This document shows, in pieces, positions 54,208 to 63,180 of a stretch of 64,000 nt of DNA. Location of the stretch: contig NZ_JAKVTV010000005.1 in assembly GCF_022489035.1 (NCBI RefSeq), positions 186,001-250,000 on the forward strand, given 5' to 3'. The notes under the pieces are model-generated. The model had not been told where the DNA came from. It was given only the letters and a program-made list of their open reading frames with translations, and ran no database searches. Position 1 is the stretch's first letter. The number at the start of each line of letters is the position of its first letter. A program made the position numbers and the translations under genes. Source of the stretch: Christiangramia lutea (GTDB lineage Bacteria > Bacteroidota > Bacteroidia > Flavobacteriales > Flavobacteriaceae).

Positions 54208-55575
54208 TTAAAGGCTGAACTCATCGTTTAGTGCTGGGATACTAACCTTCCAGTTGAATTTGGTTTCGATCTTCACTCTAAGGGCATCAGCGGCATGTTT
54301 TTCTCCATGTATTAAAAACACATTTTCAGGGATGTTCTTTATTTCACTGCACCAATCGAGAAGTTCTTTTTGATCTGCATGCGCTGAAAGGCTTTCTAAT
54401 TTCACAATTTTCGCCTTCACCGGGAAATACCTGCCTTTCATTTTAATTTCATAAGCTCCTTCCTCAAGTTGTCTTCCCCTGGTACCCTCAGCCTGATAGC
54501 CTGTAAGTAGTAAATGTGTAGATGGATTTCCTATATAATACTTCAGGTAGGTAAGTATTCTGCCCCCGGTAAGCATTCCGCTTCCGGCGATCACGATTCG
54601 GGGTTTGTTCATATCAATGATCTCCCAGGTTCTTTTATAAGATGAAACCAGTTCGAACCTGTTTTTCATAGCTTCAAAATCATGCTGGGGAATTTTATGG
54701 AATTCGGGAAATCTACTGAAAACTTCTGTAGCATCAATGCCCATGGGACTATCTATATATACAGGGATTTCCGGAATGCGATTGGACTTGAATAATTTCC
54801 AGAGAATATATGCCAATAATTGAAGTCTTTCAACAGCGAAGGAAGCGATAAGTAAAATTCCGTGGGTATTTATAATTTCTAGGATCGATTCTGAAAGTAA
54901 GTTATCTACATTTTCCTGAGGATGAAGTCTGTTCCCATAGGTGCTTTCGAGAAATAAATAATCTGCCCAACGTGGTTTTTTAGGAGCTTCCATTAGCAGA
55001 TCTTCATTCCGGCCCAGGTCTCCCGAAAAAACAAGAGTCTTACCTGAAATATTCAGCTCGATTGAGCATGCACCAAGTATATGTCCAGCCTTGAAATACC
55101 TGAATTTTACATCCTGGCCGATCTCGATCCAATCACCCATATGTACCGACTGGAATAACTTTTGGCATTCTTCAACATCTTTTATGGTATACAAGGGTTT
55201 TGCCGGGTGATGCTTGCTGTATTCTTCCTTATTCGCCTGTTCAGCATCTTCTTCCTGGATCTTGGCTGTATCGTTTAAAATAATACTGGCAATGGCCAGG
55301 CTGGGGGAGGTGCCGTAAATTTTGCCCTTAAAGCCCTGTTGAACCAGTTTTGGCAGATATCCTGTATGATCCAGGTGAGCGTGAGTGATTAATACGAGAT
55401 CGATTTTCGGAACATCAATATCGAGATCCTGCCAGTTCAGAAGCCTGAGTTCTTTAAGCCCCTGGAACATTCCGCAATCTATCATTAACCTTATTTGTTC
55501 ATTCTCCAGGTAAAATTTAGAACCCGTTACCGAACCGGCCGCACCTAGAAATTTTATTTTTAAGCCGCTACTCAT
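54208..55575 (-). CDS. Beta-CASP metallo-beta-lactamase-fold RNase/hydrolase
   Basis: This is a 455-residue cytoplasmic enzyme. The MBL metal site HAHLDHTG is at residues 65-72, with a later LVFSGDLGR and the GHILGACS His. The beta-CASP insert is about residues 200-380 with FLESTYGNRLH, SFAVERLQ and IVIAGSGMLTGGRI. SAHADQKEL near residue 405 is motif C of CPSF-like RNases, and VFLIHGE follows. Relatives are RNA-processing nucleases. Its start overlaps the nuclease-like gene upstream by 4 bp, so the two are translated together. Confidence 0.92.
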   Translation of the reverse strand: MSSGLKIKFLGAAGSVTGSKFYLENEQIRLMIDCGMFQGLKELRLLNWQDLDIDVPKIDLVLITHAHLDHTGYLPKLVQQGFKGKIYGTSPSLAIASIILNDTAKIQEEDAEQANKEEYSKHHPAKPLYTIKDVEECQKLFQSVHMGDWIEIGQDVKFRYFKAGHILGACSIELNISGKTLVFSGDLGRNEDLLMEAPKKPRWADYLFLESTYGNRLHPQENVDNLLSESILEIINTHGILLIASFAVERLQLLAYILWKLFKSNRIPEIPVYIDSPMGIDATEVFSRFPEFHKIPQHDFEAMKNRFELVSSYKRTWEIIDMNKPRIVIAGSGMLTGGRILTYLKYYIGNPSTHLLLTGYQAEGTRGRQLEEGAYEIKMKGRYFPVKAKIVKLESLSAHADQKELLDWCSEIKNIPENVFLIHGEKHAADALRVKIETKFNWKVSIPALNDEFSL

Positions 55576-56411
55576 GCATTTAGTTCTTTATTGCAAAGAT
55601 TTCTGAATTCTGATATGATTCTTTTCTTACGCTCTTCTGAAATACCGGAATGATCAAGTAAAAAGTCTTTGTTTAATAACTGACTTCCTAAAATAATTCC
55701 CCGGTCCAGGAGAAATTGCTTTTCAGATGATGATAGAATTGTAGAGGAAGTAACCGGGTAAATCATAGACTTGTCTATAAGTTCCTTAAGACTACCTTCT
55801 TCAGGATAATTCCAGCTTAATAGTTTAAGCCCGGCGCATTTTCCATAGGACAGCGCATCCTGGGTAAATTGAGTATTTGTCACAAGCCAGCCCTTGTCAT
55901 GTTCATGACTTTTTTCAAAAGCGTATATATCATCAAATCTGGATTTAATATATAAAGGGATCTTTACATCACATTTTCGGCCTTCCTCGCTATGAAATTT
56001 GCATTCTATAAGATGTCTTCCAGAATCCCGGGTAGCGATAATATCTATTTCGTGAGTAACACATTTTCCCTGGAGAATAGGGTTTAGAGTAATTTTATAA
56101 CCATTTATCCTAAGTATTTCAGCTACATATTTTTCAAAAGCAAAACCGGATGGACCTAATTCGTAGATAGCTTTTTTTAAGCTATAACGTGAGGCATAGG
56201 CTCCTCTGTAATCCTTTAGCATCGCGTAAGCCCGGTTATATAGCTCCTTGGTTGAGATTCCCTGGTAAAGTTCATCCTTTATTTCATTTATAATTGCAGA
56301 TACGATCGCATCACTGGCACCACTTTTCTTTAAGGATCGTCTTAATTTGGTGAATGAGAACTTTACCTTTTCTCCTGAAGTTTTTATAATATCAGGCCCT
56401 GCATTTGTCAT
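55572..56411 (-). CDS. ATP-cone domain fused to a PD-(D/E)xK (Mrr-like) nuclease
   Basis: This is a 279-residue protein. Residues about 7-90 form an ATP-cone, with KTSGEKVKFSFTKLRRSLKKSGA and GISTKELYNRAYAML. Residues about 91-200 form a restriction-endonuclease-like fold with the catalytic set Asp123 in HEIDIIA and Glu136-x-Lys138 in LIECKFH. Residues 225-279 are a helical tail with a possible DNA-binding helix. An ATP-regulated nuclease is suggested, acting with the overlapping beta-CASP gene. It could be a defence or RNA/DNA quality-control module; the biology is unknown. Confidence 0.88.
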   Translation of the reverse strand: MTNAGPDIIKTSGEKVKFSFTKLRRSLKKSGASDAIVSAIINEIKDELYQGISTKELYNRAYAMLKDYRGAYASRYSLKKAIYELGPSGFAFEKYVAEILRINGYKITLNPILQGKCVTHEIDIIATRDSGRHLIECKFHSEEGRKCDVKIPLYIKSRFDDIYAFEKSHEHDKGWLVTNTQFTQDALSYGKCAGLKLLSWNYPEEGSLKELIDKSMIYPVTSSTILSSSEKQFLLDRGIILGSQLLNKDFLLDHSGISEERKKRIISEFRNLCNKELNA

Positions 56412-56430
56412 GATACATTAATATTTCAAC

Positions 56431-56820
56431 TCAAACCGGTTTATTGAAAAGCCTTTTAACTTCGGTTTTATTTAATTCAAGAATTGTGAAAATTCCTAGT
56501 ATGATACCCAGTATCCCGGTGAGACAATTTAAAATGGACATTACAAAAACAAAATCATAGTTTCTTTTTTCGCCTATATATTTCGCAGTGAGCAACGTCA
56601 AAATTCCCAATACTAAAAGGAACAGGAATATCATACTTCCTGCAAAAATGATTATGGTTCCTCCAACCTGGGCTTCTTCCTGACTTAAATCGTCTTTTTG
56701 GAAAATAAAAATTCCTAAAAAAATATAAAGTAGAGGAAGAATGCTAAAAGCAAGGGTAAGAATCCCTTTAATGATATAAAGAATCTTAAAGATCCTTAGG
56801 TTATGCTGCTCAGTTTCCAT
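56431..56820 (-). CDS. Small four-helix membrane protein
   Basis: This is a 129-residue protein with four predicted membrane helices (about residues 16-36, 50-75, 58-82 region and 90-112) and charged ends. The helix ILNCLTGILGIILGIFTILEL near the C-terminus resembles bacterial DUF4190/DUF4870-like proteins. Function unknown. It lies between the VOC gene and the ATP-cone gene in one orientation with gaps of about 20 bp. Confidence 0.65.
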   Translation of the reverse strand: METEQHNLRIFKILYIIKGILTLAFSILPLLYIFLGIFIFQKDDLSQEEAQVGGTIIIFAGSMIFLFLLVLGILTLLTAKYIGEKRNYDFVFVMSILNCLTGILGIILGIFTILELNKTEVKRLFNKPV

Positions 56821-56836
56821 TGTTCTTAAGATTTAA

Positions 56837-57280
56837 TCAATTCTCAGGGTTTTCAGCGAAACTTATCATCCAGTTTATCCCAAACTTAACGGTTAACATC
56901 CCAAAATAGGAACCCCAGAAAGTTTTGTCCATAGGCATCATGATGCTACCTTCCTTAGAGAGTTCACGGAAGATCCGGTTCGCTTCATTTTCATTTTCTG
57001 TATTTACTGAAATCGAAAAATTATTGCCCTGCTTAAAGCTTTTTGCCCATTCCCCGCTAGTATCGCTACCCATCAAAATTGTCTCCTTACCTATGCGGAG
57101 AGATATATGCATGATGAGGTCTTTTTCATCATCTTTTACCGGCGGGATACCTTCCTGATCTGGCATTTCTGCGAAAGTGCTCACCTCTGTAAATTCTTCA
57201 CCAAAGACATTTTTGTAATATTCAAAAGCCTCCCGGCAATTTCCGTTGAAGATGAGGTAATTATTGATTTTTGCTCCCAT
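56837..57280 (-). CDS. VOC-family protein (PhnB/DUF3335-like glyoxalase fold)
   Basis: This is a 147-residue protein of the vicinal oxygen chelate fold, PhnB type: NYLIFNGNCREAFEYYKNVFGEEFTEV opens it and FWGSYFGMLTVKFGINWMISF closes it. Substrate unknown; PhnB-like VOC proteins lack a known catalytic role. It starts the minus-strand group of VOC, membrane protein, ATP-cone nuclease and beta-CASP gene. Confidence 0.9.
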   Translation of the reverse strand: MGAKINNYLIFNGNCREAFEYYKNVFGEEFTEVSTFAEMPDQEGIPPVKDDEKDLIMHISLRIGKETILMGSDTSGEWAKSFKQGNNFSISVNTENENEANRIFRELSKEGSIMMPMDKTFWGSYFGMLTVKFGINWMISFAENPEN

Positions 57281-57574
57281 TATGAAACTTTTTTTGATAA
57301 TTAAGCACAGGTAGGAAAATTAAAGGTATCTCAAACCGAATTTTCACAAATTAGACAACTTTTAAGCTCATTAAAATGGAATATGGGAACAATTAAATTT
57401 AACCATAAATCTTTAGAAATATTGACAAAAAATCTATTCGTTTTTGAGTTAATAAAGAAAAAACTGGTTCATAAGTAATTAGTATCTAATATTTTAATAA
57501 CTTTTAAAAACCTGATAATCAAATTTTTGTGGTTATTTAATTATCTTTATAAGGATGTTTAAAAAAAGAATATT

Positions 57575-58351
57575 ATGAGACGTGTACTTTGTTTGATTTT
57601 AATGTTAATGCTATCTAGTGTAGGGTTTTCACAAGAAACATATTTAACTTTTGAATTTATGAAGGTTGACAACTCTCAGGAGGCTTTCTATACTGAAACA
57701 GAGGATTTTTGGGAGAAGATCCATGAACAGCGTGTAGCCAGCGGCGATATAGTTGGCTGGGATCTCTGGCAGTTGCTTCCCGGTGGGGAGGATCAGGGAT
57801 ATCAGTATCTTACGGTTACCGTTTTCAATGATCCTGTAAAAATGATGAATGCGGGAGTTGGTATCATGGAAAGTGCAAAAATGGCCTATCCAGACCTTAG
57901 TGATGAAGAACTTGAAAACAGGGTAAATCTTGCGGGTAGTTCAAGGGACCTTGCTGTTAGGTTATATCTTAGGGTCGTAGACCAGGCTAATGAGAATTAT
58001 GATATGAAACCCGGAATGATCGCCTCTATAGATCTAATGAAGGCGAAGGAAGGAAGATATGAAGATTATGAGAACGCTGAATCTGATACCTTCAAACCTT
58101 ATCACCAAAGTATCGTAGAGGCAGGGGAAAAAGGAGACTGGCAGCTTCTAAGAGTTCTCATGCCACAGGGAAGTGAAGTATATGCAACTCATATAACCGT
58201 AAATATGTTCGATAGCTGGACTCAATATCTTAATTCCATGGAGTTTGACGGAGGAATGACTCCAGATCTTCAGCAAAAAATGAATGATGGTATAAACACC
58301 AGGGATCTAAAATGGATTTATATGGCTACACTATTGAAAGCAGTTCGCTAA
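57575..58351 (+). CDS. Secreted protein of unknown function
   Basis: This is a 258-residue protein with a signal peptide (LMLMLSSVGFSQ) and no membrane segments afterwards. It has two related halves, each opening with a beta-strand and aromatic-rich segment (TYLTFEFMKVDNSQEAFYTE and GMIASIDLMKAKEGRYEDYE), followed by a W-DLWQLLPGG or GDWQLLRVLMPQG turn and a YATHITVNMF or YQYLTVTVF strand. The halves are probably duplicated ferredoxin-like (dimeric alpha-beta barrel) domains. Function not recognised. Confidence 0.65.
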   Translation: MRRVLCLILMLMLSSVGFSQETYLTFEFMKVDNSQEAFYTETEDFWEKIHEQRVASGDIVGWDLWQLLPGGEDQGYQYLTVTVFNDPVKMMNAGVGIMESAKMAYPDLSDEELENRVNLAGSSRDLAVRLYLRVVDQANENYDMKPGMIASIDLMKAKEGRYEDYENAESDTFKPYHQSIVEAGEKGDWQLLRVLMPQGSEVYATHITVNMFDSWTQYLNSMEFDGGMTPDLQQKMNDGINTRDLKWIYMATLLKAVR

Positions 58352-58375
58352 AATTAAGCATTTAATAAAATAAGC

Positions 58376-58411
58376 AGCCTTTGAAATATTTCGAAGGCCG
58401 TTATTTTTTTA
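58376..58411. terminator. Hairpin terminator between convergent genes
   Basis: GCCTTTGAAA pairs with TTTCGAAGGC with one wobble position, followed by T-tract GTTATTTTTTT on the plus strand. It serves the secreted protein gene and possibly the convergent neighbour. Confidence 0.7.
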
Positions 58412-58428
58412 GAAGATTTCAATATTCT

Positions 58429-58863
58429 TCAGGCGATCCGTTTTTGTTTTTGATGCTTAATAGCATCCTTAACAAGCCTGAAGATCTCCTTTTTTAAGAT
58501 TTGAAATTTACTATCGAATTCATGCATCTTTATAAGAAGCTTACGGTGTTCGTGTTTGTAATCCCAATCATTTTCGTAAAGAGGTTGTTTTAGGAACAAG
58601 ATCTTAACTCCATTTTTGTGCATGGTCACCTTATGAAGTAAACTTGATACTTCTTTTCTTAATTCAGCTAACTCTTCTAAGTAATCTTCAGCTTTATCTG
58701 CGAGATGTGATTCAACAATGGGAAAAATGTTGTTGTTAAGAAGGGTTTTTAGAAATTCGAGTTCTTTTAAAATAAAACTGAGTCGGGAATGCCAGATAAC
58801 CGAGTATTTATGAATGATCTCCGGAGACTCCCATCCATAGGCGTTAGAGCTTTTGGTTTTCAT
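58429..58863 (-). CDS. Hypothetical helical protein
   Basis: This is a 144-residue soluble, mostly helical protein without a signal peptide. The helices contain many Leu and Lys (FILKELEFLKTLLNNN, YLEELAELRKEVSSLLHKV and ILKKEIFRLVKDAIKH), suggesting a helix bundle or coiled coil. No conserved family recognised. It is flanked by a 260 bp gap on the upstream side. Confidence 0.55.
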   Translation of the reverse strand: MKTKSSNAYGWESPEIIHKYSVIWHSRLSFILKELEFLKTLLNNNIFPIVESHLADKAEDYLEELAELRKEVSSLLHKVTMHKNGVKILFLKQPLYENDWDYKHEHRKLLIKMHEFDSKFQILKKEIFRLVKDAIKHQKQKRIA

Positions 58864-59127
58864 GATGTAAGATTTATGGTTAAGTGAAAAACTATAATAA
58901 GGCTAGAGAACCTGGAAATAATCCGGCAAATAGGGTATGCCAGTAAGGGGTGAACTAGAACTTTAAGTTATGAATTTAGATCGGAAAAAATCATGATTAA
59001 TATCAGTTTAATTCTTAACTAAGTCATTTTTATTAAAAATGAAAGTTCAGGACAATTTCATTAAATATTTGATATTCAGTGTTCTTATTGATGAGGGTTT
59101 TAGGCAAATCATTATTCGAATAGAAAA

Positions 59128-59637
59128 TTAAAGTTTTAGTCTGAAACCATAGACAGGCAGTTCTTTCTGTATAAAATCAAGATCTTGAGATCTTTTAAAG
59201 CCTAACTTTTCATACATGCTCCAGGCGAGCTTCATGAATTCTGTGGAATGTATTATTATTTCATTATTCCCATCCTTTCTTGCCTGCTTGATACAAGCAA
59301 TAGAAAGACCCTTACCAACCCCGCGTCCTCTAAACTCAGGATCTACCGCCAATAGTCTGAAACCTGAAGCTTTTTTCATGGTAGTTGCAGTTCCACCGGA
59401 TCCATAGGAACTCATATCGCTAAAATAAACTACCGCTCCCATAACCTCCTCCTTGTCACTTAGCGCCACTAGCAATTGCGTATTCGGTTTATTCGTGATC
59501 TCACCAATATTTAACAGCATTTCGTAATAATCTGGTTGTTCATTTTGATTAGGAAAACCTTCGAGGCTGGAATAGACTTCTACAAGTAGTTTTCCAATAG
59601 GTTCAAATTCGTTGGGTTGTGCTTTCCTAATTTTCAT
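59128..59637 (-). CDS. GNAT-family N-acetyltransferase
   Basis: This is a 169-residue acetyltransferase. MKIRKAQPNEFEPIGKLLVEVY is the N-terminal motif, and FRLLAVDPEFRGRGVGKGLSIACIKQA carries the acetyl-CoA-binding RGRGVG loop. SMYEKLGFKR is the C-terminal motif. Substrate unknown. The gene is monocistronic, with about 90 bp to the next gene. Confidence 0.93.
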   Translation of the reverse strand: MKIRKAQPNEFEPIGKLLVEVYSSLEGFPNQNEQPDYYEMLLNIGEITNKPNTQLLVALSDKEEVMGAVVYFSDMSSYGSGGTATTMKKASGFRLLAVDPEFRGRGVGKGLSIACIKQARKDGNNEIIIHSTEFMKLAWSMYEKLGFKRSQDLDFIQKELPVYGFRLKL

Positions 59638-59729
59638 ACCAGTAACTTAATTCAGTTGAATTTTACTCAATAAGGTCTATTACAATAAAGGATTTTCTAA
59701 ATTGTAGCCGGTATTAAAAGTTTGAATAT

Positions 59730-60671
59730 TTAGAGACAGGATTCCGAAATTTTCCAAATGTCTATTGAATTATCCTTATTAGACAGGATCACTTGCTTCC
59801 CATCTTCTGAAAATGTTGCGGCAGTATAGTCTGTAATCCCTTTAGTTCCAAAAGTTTTAATCAAAACTCCGTTTAAACTCCAAAGTTTCGCTAACCCGTT
59901 TTCACCTGCACTAAGGATAAATTTCCCATCTTTTGAAAATTCTACCTGATTAATATCTTCTGAATGACCTTCGAAGGCAGTGATCAAATTTGCCTTGAGA
60001 TCCCAGAGGGCAATGGTTCTATCAAAACTCCCCGTAATTATCTTTTTTCCGTCAGGAGAAAAACTGGCTGCACTTACCCCACTTTTATGATGTTTTTTCT
60101 GAAAAATTTTTGTGCCTCCTATTTCCCAAAGGGAAAAGGTGGTGTCGCAGCTAGCCAGGATAATACTGGAATCATCTGGAGAAAAAGAAGCCTGGTAAAT
60201 CGTACAGGAATGACCAGGAAATTCTCTTACCAGATCTCCTTCTGCTGTCCACAATCTTGCGGTATTATCTCCGCCACCACTTAAAATGTAATTGCCATTA
60301 TGAGAATATACTACTGTTTTTACGTAAATTTCATCTGCCTTTACTGTTTTAACCAGGGTTCCGTCAAGTTTCCAGATCTTGAAGGTCTGGTCACTTCCAG
60401 CCGTTAAAAAATTTTTCCCATCAGGTGAAAAAACCACATCATTCACGCTTCTTTCGTGTGCTACCTTATTAATGATGATTTCATTATTCTTATCACGGAG
60501 AATGAAGGCGGAAGCATCATCACCAGATAAAAGATATTTACCATCAGGGGATTCATCTATTCCTAGTATAGTTTCCGAATGTCCTCTAAAGGTTTTTAGA
60601 GGTTTTTCTGTTTGAGCTGAAAGGTTTCCCTGGAATAATAGAAGAATTAGGATATATATGGCCTTTTTCAT
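59730..60671 (-). CDS. Secreted WD40-repeat protein
   Basis: This is a 313-residue protein with a signal peptide (ILLLFQGNLSAQ) and about seven WD40 repeats forming a beta-propeller: each has a GHS or AHERS element, an SPDGK motif and an IWKL or LWDL end (for example FSPDGKNFLTAGSDQTFKIW). Probably a periplasmic protein scaffold. The bestrophin-like gene lies 21 bp upstream in the same orientation. Confidence 0.9.
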   Translation of the reverse strand: MKKAIYILILLLFQGNLSAQTEKPLKTFRGHSETILGIDESPDGKYLLSGDDASAFILRDKNNEIIINKVAHERSVNDVVFSPDGKNFLTAGSDQTFKIWKLDGTLVKTVKADEIYVKTVVYSHNGNYILSGGGDNTARLWTAEGDLVREFPGHSCTIYQASFSPDDSSIILASCDTTFSLWEIGGTKIFQKKHHKSGVSAASFSPDGKKIITGSFDRTIALWDLKANLITAFEGHSEDINQVEFSKDGKFILSAGENGLAKLWSLNGVLIKTFGTKGITDYTAATFSEDGKQVILSNKDNSIDIWKISESCL

Positions 60672-60692
60672 GAATAGAGAAATAAATTAGGT

Positions 60693-61679
60693 TTAAAGTA
60701 AAAAGCCGTTTTGTGCTTCCATTGCAGGAGGAATTTCGTCATCATTAAGCATTTCCCGCAAGTCTATTTCTATACCTCTGGCAATAGAGGTTATGGGTAC
60801 GTCGTTGTAAGAACCTTCAAAAGGATTTTCTGAATAATCCCCAATTTTTTCCATCAGGAAAAATACCCAGATGATCAATGCTGAAATGATCGGGCAGATC
60901 CAGAATCTCCAATCATCTGTATTTCGAAAAATATCCAGTAAGCCGAAAGGTACGAATGCACAAAATACAAAGGTTAGCCATAGGGTAGTGGAAGCATACT
61001 GCCTGGGAAAGGGGAAATTCTTGATCCTTTCAGATTTTCCCTGGTCTTCATAAAAACTAACTATAAGTTGATGAAATTCCATATGCCTGAAATCATCAAA
61101 ATATCCAAGATCCTTTAATTCCTGCAGGCGTATGGCCTGCCTTTTCATAATTTGTGTTGCGGTATTGGATTTACCCTGAACTTCAGCCAGTTCATTTTCA
61201 GAAATAAATTTTGAGAGTTCAGAATCGAGCTTTTCGTTATAATCCTCGCATACCTTTGCAGAATATAGTTTTTCAAGCCTCTTATCCAGATGCTCCCAGG
61301 GGCGGCTTAACCTTAATTGATGTCTTAGGGCAGTGATCCAGGCGATGTGCCGGTAGATCATTTCCTTTTTAATGCTTTCCTGGTTATCACCCTGAATGAA
61401 TGAGATACTTGCTGCTGCAAAACTTCTACTGTTATTAACTATACTACCCCAGATCTTCCTGGCTTCCCAGGTTCGATCGTAAGAACTATTATTTTTAAAA
61501 CCAAGGTAAAAGGCCACCGCAATACCTATAATACTTATTGGCTGCCAGGGAACTAAAATGTATCCATCAATTAAAATATAAATCACACAAATGATCGCGG
61601 AATAAAGCAAACCTACTAAGAGTGGCTTTTTAGACCAGTTTAAGGTCATCCAGAAGCCATAATTCCTTTTTACATACAT
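60693..61679 (-). CDS. Bestrophin-family (UPF0187) membrane protein
   Basis: This is a 328-residue protein with four membrane helices (about residues 20-55 paired, and 230-285 paired). It carries the family's aromatic N-terminus MYVKRNYGFWM, LGFKNNSSYDRTWEARKIWG and the C-terminal ENPFEGSYNDVPITSIARGIEIDL. Bestrophins are anion channels in animals and cation channels in some bacteria. ATG 61679 is chosen instead of the TTG three codons upstream. It may be cotranscribed with the WD40 gene. Confidence 0.92.
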   Translation of the reverse strand: MYVKRNYGFWMTLNWSKKPLLVGLLYSAIICVIYILIDGYILVPWQPISIIGIAVAFYLGFKNNSSYDRTWEARKIWGSIVNNSRSFAAASISFIQGDNQESIKKEMIYRHIAWITALRHQLRLSRPWEHLDKRLEKLYSAKVCEDYNEKLDSELSKFISENELAEVQGKSNTATQIMKRQAIRLQELKDLGYFDDFRHMEFHQLIVSFYEDQGKSERIKNFPFPRQYASTTLWLTFVFCAFVPFGLLDIFRNTDDWRFWICPIISALIIWVFFLMEKIGDYSENPFEGSYNDVPITSIARGIEIDLREMLNDDEIPPAMEAQNGFLL

Positions 61680-61843
61680 AATTAACAAAAAGACAAAAAA
61701 TAAAAATAAGGATTTATGTGATTAGAAGACCCGAAATCGTCTAAATACCTTCAAATTATTTAGTGAAATTAGTAATTATAAAAACCTGTAATTCAGTGTT
61801 TTGAGTAAAAAGTTGTAAATTTCGGATATATAAAATTCAGTAG

Positions 61844-63172
61844 ATGCCAGCTGTTAGGAATCCCATTATTACCTATTCCGGTATAGGCCAGATGGTCGTT
61901 TATGACGACCAGAATTCAACTTTGCTGGATTGTTCTATCAGCAACCAGATACCTCATTTGCATGAATGTGGAGGAAATGGTAGATGCTCAACCTGTAGAA
62001 TAAGGGTTCTTGAGGGAGCTTCTAATCTTACCCCCAGAACCCTGAAAGAACAACAGATGGCAGAATTCAGAAGATGGGATCCTTCCATCAGGCTGGCCTG
62101 CCAATGTTATACCAAGGGAGATGTAGAAATAGAAAGGCTGGTTTGGACAAGTTCAGAGATCAATAAGCTTCAGTTGGAAACTGTACCCGATGGAGTTGCT
62201 GAAGAACGTGCTATTGCGATCCTCTTTTGCGATATACGCAACTTTACCAAAATGGCCGTAGAAAATAACACCTTCGATATAGCCCATGTTCTGAACAGGT
62301 TTTATACTATTATTGGGGATCCCATATTGCTGAATAATGGAGTGATTTACCAGTATATTGGAGATGAGATCGTAGGATTATTTGGGATTTCAGGAGGAAC
62401 CCGGGAAAAGAATTGCCGGGACGCGGCGAGAGCTGCCCTGGGAATGTATTACGCCATAGAACAGCTTAATCATATGGAACTTGTAGATTTCGATCTGGAA
62501 ATAAAAACCGGAATTGGGATCAACTTTGGTCGGGCCTATATTGGACACTTGGGGCATCCGAAACATAAACAACTCGCAGTAGTAGGAGATCCTATAAATA
62601 CCGCGAGCCGTATTCAGTCGTTCAATAAAGAGGTAGGGTCGAGAATCCTGATCTCCCATGCCGTTTATAAAAGTGTACCTGCAGATACTTTCCATATCAC
62701 CAATGAATATAAAACCCAGTTCGCAGGGCATGAACATGAAAGCACTTTATATGAATTAAAGGGATTTAAGAAAATGGATATTCAGCTTGAATTACAGCAT
62801 TCTTTAGACTATATCTTTTCCAACAAAGAACGTTTCGCAGATAAATTTTACAAGAAAGTATTCGAAAAGGCTCCTGAAGCCAGGGCACTTTTCCGGAAGA
62901 ATATGAAAGATCAGGGGAGGTTATTGACCCATATGCTTGGTGGAATCGTTTATTCCATGAGCCGTCCAGAGCATTTAGAATCTGGACTTGCGTTTCTTGG
63001 TAAAAGCCACGCACGTTATGGGGTTACCAAGGATCATTATCCTGTGGTTTTAAGTTCCATGATGGAAACCATCGAAGAGGAATTGGGTGAGCAGAGCAGG
63101 CCAGACCTTTTACAAGCCTGGAAACAGGTATTGGTTTATGTGACCGATGAAATGAAAAAGTATACTAAATAA
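61844..63172 (+). CDS. [2Fe-2S] ferredoxin - class III nucleotidyl cyclase - globin fusion
   Basis: This is a 442-residue soluble protein with three domains. Residues about 7-97 are a plant-type ferredoxin domain with C42-x5-C48-x2-C51 and C86. Residues about 120-305 are a class III cyclase with metal-binding Asp130 (FCDIRNF) and Asp174 (YIGDEI), and transition-state Asn252 and Arg256 (INTASR). The two specificity positions are Gln170 and Ala245, instead of Lys and Asp/Thr (adenylyl) or Glu and Cys (guanylyl). Residues about 313-440 are a globin with proximal His389 (GKSHARYGV) and Phe350/Gln357 in the distal region. The domains imply a redox- and gas-regulated cyclase; this is inference. Confidence 0.93.
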   Translation: MPAVRNPIITYSGIGQMVVYDDQNSTLLDCSISNQIPHLHECGGNGRCSTCRIRVLEGASNLTPRTLKEQQMAEFRRWDPSIRLACQCYTKGDVEIERLVWTSSEINKLQLETVPDGVAEERAIAILFCDIRNFTKMAVENNTFDIAHVLNRFYTIIGDPILLNNGVIYQYIGDEIVGLFGISGGTREKNCRDAARAALGMYYAIEQLNHMELVDFDLEIKTGIGINFGRAYIGHLGHPKHKQLAVVGDPINTASRIQSFNKEVGSRILISHAVYKSVPADTFHITNEYKTQFAGHEHESTLYELKGFKKMDIQLELQHSLDYIFSNKERFADKFYKKVFEKAPEARALFRKNMKDQGRLLTHMLGGIVYSMSRPEHLESGLAFLGKSHARYGVTKDHYPVVLSSMMETIEEELGEQSRPDLLQAWKQVLVYVTDEMKKYTK

Positions 63173-63180
63173 GACAGAAT

